Source of the DNA: Joyebacterum sp964521425
Lineage (GTDB): Bacteria; Joyebacterota; Joyebacteria; Joyebacterales; Joyebacteraceae
NCBI GenBank assembly: GCA_964521425.1
Contig: CAZFRO010000030.1
Location: 1-25,496 of the forward strand
Direction of reading: 5' to 3'
Length of the DNA stretch: 25,496 nt
Made by a program: the position numbers and the translations under genes. Shown here piece after piece: positions 15,586 to 22,449 of this stretch (its first letter is position 1; each line of letters opens with the position of its first letter). Under the pieces are notes generated by a model that had not been told where the DNA came from, made no database searches, and worked only from the letters and a program-made list of their open reading frames with translations.

Positions 15586-17502
15586 ATGAACGGATTCGGA
15601 GGAACGATCGTTCGGATCAACCTGGAGACGGGTGAGATCAAACGGACGCCGACGCCGGAGGACTTCGCACGCGAGTGGATGGGGGCACGCGGGTTTGTGG
15701 CAAAGACGGTCTATGATGAGGTTCCGCGCGACGCCGATCCGCTCGGCCCCGAGAACGTTCTCATCATGGCGCCGGGCGTCCTGACCGGGACCTTCGCACC
15801 CGCGGGGTCGAAGATCGGGTTCGGATGCATCTCGCCTGCGACGAATGGACACGCCGACTCCAACATGGGTGGACACCTCGGCGCCGAGATGAAGTACGCC
15901 GGATACGACATGGTCGTCTTCGAGCGCATCTCCGAAGAGCCCGTCTACCTCTACATCGACGACGACACAATCGAGCTCAGACCCGCCAAGGACTACTGGG
16001 GAGTGGGATCGCTCGATCTTGAGAAGCGAATGAAGGACGATCTCGGTGAGGACTTCCAGATCGCCACGATCGGACCCGCTGGAGAGAACGGTGTCGTCTA
16101 CGCGTGCATCACGCACGACTTCGGCCGGCAGGCCGGACGCTGCGGTGTTGGTGCGGTGATGGGATCAAAGAAGCTCAAGGCAATCGCAATCCGAGGAACG
16201 AAGTCGATCCCGGTGCACGATCTCCCGGCGCTGACGAAATCCACGTACGACATCATACAGCGCACGAAGGTCCACCCACTCATGGAGCCGTGGCAGAAAT
16301 ACGGCACAGCGCTCTTCGTCGGCTGGTCGAACGATCATGGTTGCTTCCCGTCAAAGAACTTCCAGCAGACCTACCATGAGGGTTGGGAGGGAATCAGCGG
16401 GGAGAAGCTCCACGACGAGATCCTCGTAACGCACAAGGCGTGCTACGGGTGCTGGATAAACTGCGGCAAGTACTCCCTGGCACGCATTCCGGGCAAGCCC
16501 GAAGTATACGTCGAGGGACCCGAGTACGAGACGATCGCACTCTGCGGCGGAAGCTGCGGGATGACGAACATCCACGACGTCGCATACGCCAACTACCTCT
16601 GCGACAATCTCGGCCTCGATACGATGAGCGGAGGCAACACAATCGGCTTCGCCATGGAGTGCTACGAGAAGGGCATCATCACGAAGGACGATCTCGAGGG
16701 TCACGAACTCCGGTGGGGCAATATCGATGACTTCGAGAACCTCATCAGGATGATCTCAGATCGCAGAGGCATCGGCGAGATCCTCTCGTACGGCACCAAG
16801 GGCGCCGCGGAGCGCATCGGGCAGGGCACGCTCGACTTCGCTCACCAGGCGAAGGGCATGGAGTTCAGTGGATACGATACGCGCTGGTACTCCGCACAGC
16901 TCCTCTCCTACTGCACGTCCGACATCGGTGCACACCACAACCGCAGCTGGGCTATCACGGCCGACATCCAGATCGGTCAGGACACGCCCGAGGGCAAGGC
17001 CGAGGTTGTCATCTACCTCCAGCACATGCGCCCGCTCTTCGACACGTGGTGTTGCTGCCGGCTTTTCTGGGGCGAGGTCGACGTTACGGCAGAGGAACAC
17101 GTCGATACGATTCGCTACCTCACAGGCTGGGACGTCACGTTCGCGGAGTGCATGACGATCTCTGAGAAGATCTGGAATCTCACACGGGCACATTACATCG
17201 AGCGTAACGGTGGCCACGGACGCCAGTTCGATGTGGCGCCTGTGAGACAGCTTGAGGAGAAGGTCCCGAGTGGTCCTGCTGAGGGCAAGCGGGTCGGTGT
17301 TGAGAACTTCGAGTTCATGCTCGACGATTACTACTACAACCGCGGCTGGGACGAGCACGGCAACCCGACGCGCGAGGTGCTCGAGATCCTGGGGCTTCCA
17401 CACGTCGCCGACAATCTTGAGAAGGCGGGCCGTCTCGGTGAGCCGTTTGAGGACGGCGTGCCCAAGGTGCGCGGCAAGAGACTCAAGCCCAAGGCCATGT
17501 AG
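15586..17502 (+). CDS. aor: Aldehyde:ferredoxin oxidoreductase family tungsten enzyme (AOR large subunit)
   Basis: 638 aa, close to the family norm of about 600-640; ATG with AGGAGG upstream. The pterin-binding N-terminal region shows NGHADSNMGGHLG and EMKYAGYDM (about 87-109). The [4Fe-4S] ligands are Cys286, Cys289 and Cys293 in ACYGCWINC, plus one of Cys489-491 in TWCCCRLF. The Glu313 (GPEYET) and His450 (SDIGAHH) segments correspond to the catalytic Glu and His of Pyrococcus AOR. By family it oxidises aldehydes to acids, or reduces acids, with ferredoxin. The particular aldehyde cannot be predicted; a paralogue acting on another substrate is possible. Flanked by cofactor genes (MobB, MoaD, ThiF) and a ferredoxin subunit. 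After the TAG the frame continues through a 39-nt tandem repeat to a TAA at 17578. Confidence 0.94.
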   Translation: MNGFGGTIVRINLETGEIKRTPTPEDFAREWMGARGFVAKTVYDEVPRDADPLGPENVLIMAPGVLTGTFAPAGSKIGFGCISPATNGHADSNMGGHLGAEMKYAGYDMVVFERISEEPVYLYIDDDTIELRPAKDYWGVGSLDLEKRMKDDLGEDFQIATIGPAGENGVVYACITHDFGRQAGRCGVGAVMGSKKLKAIAIRGTKSIPVHDLPALTKSTYDIIQRTKVHPLMEPWQKYGTALFVGWSNDHGCFPSKNFQQTYHEGWEGISGEKLHDEILVTHKACYGCWINCGKYSLARIPGKPEVYVEGPEYETIALCGGSCGMTNIHDVAYANYLCDNLGLDTMSGGNTIGFAMECYEKGIITKDDLEGHELRWGNIDDFENLIRMISDRRGIGEILSYGTKGAAERIGQGTLDFAHQAKGMEFSGYDTRWYSAQLLSYCTSDIGAHHNRSWAITADIQIGQDTPEGKAEVVIYLQHMRPLFDTWCCCRLFWGEVDVTAEEHVDTIRYLTGWDVTFAECMTISEKIWNLTRAHYIERNGGHGRQFDVAPVRQLEEKVPSGPAEGKRVGVENFEFMLDDYYYNRGWDEHGNPTREVLEILGLPHVADNLEKAGRLGEPFEDGVPKVRGKRLKPKAM

Positions 17503-17578
17503 GCCGCCATGCGTCGTGGCCGCGACATGGATGATTGCCAGGCCGCCACGCGTCCTGGCCGCGACATGGACGACTGGT
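17501..17578 (+). repeat. Two-copy 39-nt tandem repeat directly after the AOR stop codon
   Basis: Units at 17501..17539 and 17540..17578 differ at only about six positions. A decayed third unit appears to start near 17579 (CCGTCACGTGTCGCGG). The period is 13 codons, and the AOR frame reads through both copies as GRDMDD-type peptides, ending at TAA 17578..17580. Each unit contains GGCCGCGACATGGA. The repeat lies in the 124-nt gap before the MoaD-like gene, where it could be an RNA spacer, a decayed C-terminal tail or a mini-ORF (ATG at 17509). Confidence 0.85.
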
Positions 17579-17626
17579 AAACCGTCACGTGTCGCGGAAG
17601 CAGTGTGAACGGTTATGGAGAGAGCG

Positions 17627-17866
17627 ATGATCGTCTATCTCCGATCTGGCGGGAAGCTCCACGAGCTTCTCAAGCCGGACATCGATCAGTACACACGCCG
17701 GGTCGAGACGCACGAGGGCGCCACGCTCATTGAGATTCTGGGCGAGCTTGGCATTCCACTCGCCATGGTCGCTTTCGCCTTCGCCGATGGAAGGGTGCGG
17801 AAGCTGGAGTATGTCCCGTCCGATGGAGATGTGATCACGATCCAGTCACCGGTTGCAGGCGGATAG
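17627..17866 (+). CDS. MoaD/ThiS-family ubiquitin-like sulfur carrier
   Basis: 79 aa from the ATG at 17627, with GGAGAG 5-6 nt upstream; an in-frame ATG at 17615 is less well placed. The protein is small and ends in Gly-Gly (SPVAGG), the residue pair that MoaD- and ThiS-type carriers use to accept sulfur as a thiocarboxylate. The motif DGDVITIQSPVAGG resembles the usual beta-grasp C-terminus. The E1-like activating enzyme is encoded 42 nt downstream, so the two probably act together. Next to AOR and MobB, a role in making the dithiolene of the tungstopterin is more likely than thiamine synthesis, but the sequence alone does not exclude the latter. Confidence 0.88.
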   Translation: MIVYLRSGGKLHELLKPDIDQYTRRVETHEGATLIEILGELGIPLAMVAFAFADGRVRKLEYVPSDGDVITIQSPVAGG

Positions 17867-17908
17867 GCTCCGGTACACAACCTCTATTGCCCCGCTCAGG
17901 AGACCCTC

Positions 17909-18649
17909 ATGGTGCTATCGGCCGATGAGCTCGAGCGCTACGCACGCCAGATGGGACTTCCCGATTGGGGCGAGGATGGGCAGGAGCGTCTGCACGACTC
18001 GCGCGTGTTCATCGCAGGCTCAGGCGGTCTCGGCTCCGCTGTCGCACTCTACCTCACAGCCGCGGGCGTTGGACGCATTACCCTCTGCGACCCGGATACC
18101 GTCGAACTCTCCAACCTGAACCGTCAGGTTCTCTACTCCACAAGTGACATCGGACGCAGGAAGGTCACGGCTGCTTCTGAACGCCTCGTCTCCCTGAATC
18201 CAGCGGCCGCAATCGTCCCGCTTCGGAGGCGCATCGACGCGCCTTCGGCGCACGATCTCATGGCGGGACATGACATCGCAATCGACTGCCTAGACACCCT
18301 CGAGGCCCGGTTCGTGCTGAACCGCGCATGCATCGCCCTCGGCATCCCCATGATCTACGCCGCGGTCAGCGGGTTCACTGGGCAGCTCAGCTTGATCTAT
18401 TCACCAACGACTCCGTGCCTCGAGTGCTTCATTCCCGACAAGGACCCAACCGAGAGATCACAGGTTCCGGGCTGCACGGCCGGCGTGATAGGCTCACTCC
18501 AGGCGACCGAGGCGATCAAACATCTCACCGGCATCGGCCGCACGTTGGCGGGCCGTCTGCTTGTTGTTGACGGCATGGGACCTAGGTTCGATGTCCTTGA
18601 GATAGAGAGGGACCCTGACTGTCCTGCATGCGGGAGCCAAGAGAAATAG
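17909..18649 (+). CDS. ThiF/MoeB/HesA-family E1-like adenylyltransferase
   Basis: 246 aa, ATG with AGGAG upstream. The ATP-binding loop GSGGLGS is at 37-43, followed by DPDTVELSNLNRQ (about 61-73) with the Arg and Asp of the family, and DCLDT (about 126-130). A zinc site is formed by Cys170/Cys173 (PCLEC) and Cys238/Cys241 (CPACG). The probable catalytic Cys189 lies in VPGCTAGV. By family it adenylates the Gly-Gly end of a sulfur-carrier protein; the natural partner is the MoaD-like protein encoded just upstream. Together they would supply sulfur for the pterin dithiolene of AOR. All hallmark residues are intact. MoeB versus ThiF cannot be separated by motif; the context favours the MoeB role. 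Confidence 0.92.
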   Translation: MVLSADELERYARQMGLPDWGEDGQERLHDSRVFIAGSGGLGSAVALYLTAAGVGRITLCDPDTVELSNLNRQVLYSTSDIGRRKVTAASERLVSLNPAAAIVPLRRRIDAPSAHDLMAGHDIAIDCLDTLEARFVLNRACIALGIPMIYAAVSGFTGQLSLIYSPTTPCLECFIPDKDPTERSQVPGCTAGVIGSLQATEAIKHLTGIGRTLAGRLLVVDGMGPRFDVLEIERDPDCPACGSQEK

Positions 18650-18716
18650 CGAGTTGGGGCTCTGGGGAGCTGAGCGGAGTGACTGGCTGTAATCGCGGGA
18701 ACGAGAGGAAGCTGCC

Positions 18717-19622
18717 ATGAGTCCACTTGCTGTCTGGATCGCATCAGTCACCGGTCTCACGATCGAGACGTCGCTTAATCTCGCGTACACGGCCGCCATT
18801 CTGCTGGTCCTCTGGGCAGCCCGTCCGCTCGTGCTCAGGATCGTCTGGAGAAAGACCGACGACGCCCGAACGCGCTACGAGTGGCGCAGGACCTCAGGCT
18901 ACATTACTGCCACACTCGGAATCCTGCTTGTGGGTCGTATCTGGTTTACGGGCTTCCAGTCACTCGCGGTGTACGCGGGGCTCTTCTCAGCAGGCATCGC
19001 CATCGCTCTCAAGGACCTCGTGGCCAATGCCGCTGCCTGGGTCCTCATCGTGTCGCGAAGGCCGTTCGTTGTCGGGGACCGGATTCAGATCGGCGAGTTC
19101 TCAGGCGATGTCATCGATGTCCGTTTCCTCCAGTTCTCCCTCATGGAGGTCGGGAACTGGGTCGATGCGGATCAGAGCACCGGCCGGGTTCTTCACATCC
19201 CCAACGGGATGATCCTCTCCGCTCCGCTTGCCAACTACAGCCACGGGTTTCGATATATATGGAATGAGATACCTGTGCTCGTCACGTTCGAGAGCAACTG
19301 GCGGAAGGCGAAAGATATCCTGCAGGAGATCGCCACGGCGCACGACGACGAGAAGAGCAAGCGCGCTGAGACAACCGTGAAGGAAGCGAGTAAGAGATTC
19401 ATGATCTCCTACTCGACGTTCACACCGAAGGTCTACACAGCCGTCAGGGACAGTGGTGTACTTCTGACCATCCGGTACCTGTGCCGGCCGCGCCGGCGGC
19501 GCGGTACCGAAGAGGCTATATGGGAGGACGTGCTGGACCGCTTCTCGGCGGCCCCAGACATCGACTTCGCCTACCCCACACGCAGGTTCTACGATGGCCC
19601 GGAGAAGGTCCGGGAACCGTAG
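18717..19622 (+). CDS. MscS-family mechanosensitive ion channel
   Basis: 301 aa. Hydrophobic helices lie at about 8-35, 55-75 and 80-112. The third contains the Gly/Ala-rich pore segment (FSAGIAIALKDLVANAAA), and VGDRIQIGEFSGDVIDV begins the MscS beta-domain. HIPNGMILSAPLANYS matches the conserved IPN motif. A C-terminal alpha/beta cage follows, with a basic stretch RPRRRRG near 268-274. By family it opens under membrane tension to release solutes. It starts 67 nt after the ThiF-like gene, so it may be the last gene of the block, though its link to AOR is unclear. A 6-bp hairpin CCCGGA/TCCGGG (19598..19614) lies inside its last codons but has no T-run. Confidence 0.9.
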   Translation: MSPLAVWIASVTGLTIETSLNLAYTAAILLVLWAARPLVLRIVWRKTDDARTRYEWRRTSGYITATLGILLVGRIWFTGFQSLAVYAGLFSAGIAIALKDLVANAAAWVLIVSRRPFVVGDRIQIGEFSGDVIDVRFLQFSLMEVGNWVDADQSTGRVLHIPNGMILSAPLANYSHGFRYIWNEIPVLVTFESNWRKAKDILQEIATAHDDEKSKRAETTVKEASKRFMISYSTFTPKVYTAVRDSGVLLTIRYLCRPRRRRGTEEAIWEDVLDRFSAAPDIDFAYPTRRFYDGPEKVREP

Positions 19623-19644
19623 GTCTCAATGTGAATCGACCGCT

Positions 19645-21207
19645 CTACACCTTCACCTGCCGCACGCAGTCTATCACGGTGCCGTCGACCCACTTGATTG
19701 CCGCAACGACCTTCTCCTCAAGCTCCGGTGGCTTCGGTGCGCCACCGACCAGATCGTCGATCTCGGCCTTCATCTCCTGGATGGTCCGGATCGGCAGACC
19801 CTTGCCGTGGACGGATGCCAGGAGGTCCTCGCGCAGCGGGTTGATAGCGATGCCACGCTCGGTGATGATGACATCGATGAGTTCGCCCGGCCCAACGAGT
19901 GTCGTGACCTCATCCACGATGACGGGGATGCGGTCGCGGAACGCGGGGATCGGGAGGATCGTACATTTCGAGAAGAGGCAGTTCTGCCATCCTCCAATGC
20001 CGTGCAGGAGCCGGCCGTCTGAGTGCGTGACTACGTTCGCATTGAAGTTCACGTCAACCTCAGTGGCACCCAGTACGACGCAGTCGAGCATCGAGGCGAA
20101 GTTCCCCTTGCCGTGCCAGTTGTAGCTCGTGAACGGGCTCGTGTCCAGGTGGCGCGGGTTCTCCCGCATCGACCTCACACCGTCGAGGTCGAACGTCTGC
20201 CCGTCGAGTATGTAGTCGGTGAGACCCTCCTCCAGCATGGCGGTCAGGTACTGATTGCTCCCGCCGCGCACGAACCGCGCCTTCACGTTCGCCTCGCGCA
20301 TCATCTCCATAAGATAGATGGCGAACGAGAGGGACGTCCCTCCAGCACCCGCCTGGAACGAGAAGCCGTCCTTCATGATGCCGACGTCCCTCACGAACTG
20401 CGCCGTCATCTCGGCGATCCGCTGTCGATCAGGACTCTTCGTGATCTGTGTCGTCCCCGACACGATCTTCAAGGAGTCCCCGATGGCGTCCATCGTGGTA
20501 ACGAAGTCAACATGGTTTCCCTGGATCTGCCACGGGGCGCATGGGAACTCGATGAGGTTGTCGGTCACCACGATCACGCGGTCGGCATACTGCGAATCAG
20601 CGAGCGCAAATCCCAGAAGCCCACATGCCGCCGGGCCGGTAAGCCCGTGCGCGTTCCCGAACGAATCGGCCGTAGGTGCGGCGATGACCGCGATGTCTAT
20701 GTGCACCTCCCCGTCCTGGACCGCCTGGTAGCGTCCGCCGTGCGAACGGAGCACGCCCATCCCACGCATCTTGCCCTCGGAGCAGTAAGCGCCCAGAGGC
20801 CCGTTCATGCTTCCCTCGATGTGATGCACGACGCCGTTCTTCATGTGTTCGATGATCGGTGCGTGGCACGGGAACGATGCACTCGGGAACCACATGAGGT
20901 CCTTGATACCGAGTTCAGCCGCCGCGTCGAAGAGGGCGTTGGCGACGAAGTCCCCGTTCCTCAGATGATGGTGAGTCGATATCGTCATACCATCACGGAT
21001 GCCGGCCTCTTTGAGTGCGACTTTGAGATCGGACACGACCTTATTGCCGCTCGCCGGATAGTCACTGCAAGTTGCGATTTTCGGGGCGGTCCTGTTGCCC
21101 GTGGGGTGGTGCTTGCCGACCCCCTGATACGGAACCGCTGTCTGTCCGTTGATCTCTACCGGGACCATCCGCCCGGCCGCATTCTTCTTCATCTCGGGGC
21201 TAGGCAT
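19645..21207 (-). CDS. citF: Citrate lyase alpha subunit (citrate CoA/ACP-transferase)
   Basis: 520 aa, the usual CitF length. The ATG at 21207 is preferred because GGAGG lies 8 nt upstream; a GTG at 21216 is too close to that site. Conserved CitF stretches are visible: STHHHLRNGD near the N-terminus, EGSMNGPLG, FQAGAGGTSLSFA and a C-terminal ITERGIAINPLRED. CitF swaps acetate for citrate on the acyl-carrier thioester so that CitE can cleave citryl-ACP. The gene overlaps the end of the CitDE fusion by 8 nt (ATGCCTAG), indicating coupled translation. The prosthetic-group genes citC, citX and citG are not in the window. It converges with the MscS gene, leaving 22 nt between the stops and no visible terminator. 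Confidence 0.95.
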   Translation of the reverse strand: MPSPEMKKNAAGRMVPVEINGQTAVPYQGVGKHHPTGNRTAPKIATCSDYPASGNKVVSDLKVALKEAGIRDGMTISTHHHLRNGDFVANALFDAAAELGIKDLMWFPSASFPCHAPIIEHMKNGVVHHIEGSMNGPLGAYCSEGKMRGMGVLRSHGGRYQAVQDGEVHIDIAVIAAPTADSFGNAHGLTGPAACGLLGFALADSQYADRVIVVTDNLIEFPCAPWQIQGNHVDFVTTMDAIGDSLKIVSGTTQITKSPDRQRIAEMTAQFVRDVGIMKDGFSFQAGAGGTSLSFAIYLMEMMREANVKARFVRGGSNQYLTAMLEEGLTDYILDGQTFDLDGVRSMRENPRHLDTSPFTSYNWHGKGNFASMLDCVVLGATEVDVNFNANVVTHSDGRLLHGIGGWQNCLFSKCTILPIPAFRDRIPVIVDEVTTLVGPGELIDVIITERGIAINPLREDLLASVHGKGLPIRTIQEMKAEIDDLVGGAPKPPELEEKVVAAIKWVDGTVIDCVRQVKV

Positions 21208-22426
21208 TGTCGGCACCTCCTTCGCGCCAATCCTCCGGCAGGAGTCCGGACCTCACTGCCATGTCGACAGTCCTGAGAGCACGCTTGACGACGGGCGGGT
21301 CGATCATCTTGCTCCCGAGCGACACGACGCCAAGGCCTTCTGCCTCTGCTTTCTCGAAGGCGAGGACGATTCTCCTGGCCTTCTCGATCTCCGTCTTCTT
21401 GGGCGCGAAGCCACTGTGGACAACGGCTATTTGCCTGGGGTGGATGCAGCCCTTCCCATCGAAGCCAAGACTCTTGGCCTCGAGCACGCTCTCCATGAGG
21501 CCTTCCATGTCGGTAACATCGGAGAAGACCGTGTCGATCGCCTGCACGCCGGCGGCACGAGCACCGTTCACGACCTGCGACCGTGCCCAGAAACTCTCGC
21601 GGCCTTCGTTAGTGCGCTGTGTTCCTATGTCGGCCGTGTAGTCCTCAAGCCCGATCGCGAGCGCCACGACGCTCGGTGACGCGGCAGCGATCTCGTAGGC
21701 CCGCCAGCAGCCGAGCGCGCTTTCGACGATCGGCATGAGGTAGACGTCCGCATCGATGCCATGCTTGGCCTTGAGTTCCTGAATGCGTGTGTCGACTGCT
21801 ACCACCTGTTCCGGGCTCTCAACCTTGGGGATGAGAATCAGGTGTACGTTGTGTGGAACGAGGTAGTTCAGATCCTCAAGCCCGGCTGGAAGCTGGTTGA
21901 TGCGGACCATCCGCTCTGCGCCAAAGAAGTCAACGGTGCGAAGAGCATTCCTCACAATGAAGCGTGCAGTGTCCTTCTCACCCGGCGCGACGCTGTCTTC
22001 CAGATCGAGAATGACGGCGTCAGGACCGTGCAGCCCCGCGTTCAGCATGAGCTTCGACTGGTCACCCGGCAGGTAGAGCCGCGAGCGCCTGAACCGATCG
22101 CGCGTCGTTCCAAGCTTCGTGAATGGCTTCGCCTCGGGAAGAAACTCGGCCGCCGTGTCGGGAAGCACGCGCTTCACAGCGGCCTCCAGACGTGCGGCGA
22201 TCACGAACGGAAGCGCGCCGGCGTCCTCCACTTCCACGTCCGCGTGCTCGACTCCCAGAGCCTCAAGCCCGTCTTCGATCAGCTTCCGGATGGAGTCCCC
22301 GTACATCGACTCCACCTTGCTCTTGAGCGATATCGTGATCCCGCCGCTCTCCCGGGGAGAGACCGCTATCCAGCAGTCCGAGCGGACCCTGTCCCCTCTC
22401 CGGCCGGCTTGACCGACTGCGCTCAC
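21200..22426 (-). CDS. citE: CitD-CitE fusion: citrate lyase acyl carrier plus beta subunit
   Basis: 408 aa, about 100 residues longer than CitE alone. Residues 1-100 resemble CitD, the gamma acyl-carrier subunit (RSDCWIAV, ESMYGDSIRKLI, DAGALPFVIAARLEAAVKR). Residues about 112-400 are an HpcH/HpaI-type CitE lyase (RSRLYLPGD, AVILDLEDSVAPGEK, MVRINQ, LMPIVESALG, GKGCIHPRQI). By family, CitE splits citryl-ACP into oxaloacetate and acetyl-ACP. The carrier serine is not certain: aligned on the Asp of ESGD/SSD in known CitD, Ser16 is one position late and Arg15 takes the serine place. The GTG start at 22426 has GGAGG 6 nt upstream. It sits 23 nt after the aconitase gene. CitD-CitE fusion is inferred from sequence resemblance. 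Confidence 0.9.
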   Translation of the reverse strand: MSAVGQAGRRGDRVRSDCWIAVSPRESGGITISLKSKVESMYGDSIRKLIEDGLEALGVEHADVEVEDAGALPFVIAARLEAAVKRVLPDTAAEFLPEAKPFTKLGTTRDRFRRSRLYLPGDQSKLMLNAGLHGPDAVILDLEDSVAPGEKDTARFIVRNALRTVDFFGAERMVRINQLPAGLEDLNYLVPHNVHLILIPKVESPEQVVAVDTRIQELKAKHGIDADVYLMPIVESALGCWRAYEIAAASPSVVALAIGLEDYTADIGTQRTNEGRESFWARSQVVNGARAAGVQAIDTVFSDVTDMEGLMESVLEAKSLGFDGKGCIHPRQIAVVHSGFAPKKTEIEKARRIVLAFEKAEAEGLGVVSLGSKMIDPPVVKRALRTVDMAVRSGLLPEDWREGGADNA

Positions 22427-22449
22427 GATGTGCCTCCTTGCATCTGGTC

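Noticed and set aside
15085..16116. 343-aa minus-strand frame opposite ferredoxin and AOR
   Set aside because: Spans two real plus-strand genes; no motif or ribosome site.
17500..17502. TAG of AOR as a pyrrolysine or programmed readthrough codon
   Set aside because: The 638-aa product already has the full AOR length and a natural-looking end; the extension is only 25 residues of repeat. Kept as a repeat observation instead.
19598..19614. CCCGGA/TCCGGG hairpin near the MscS stop as a bidirectional terminator
   Set aside because: Lies within coding sequence, only 6 bp, with no T-run on either side.
20023..21276. 417-aa plus-strand frame opposite citF
   Set aside because: Antisense shadow of a well-conserved CitF; no recognisable motif and no good start.
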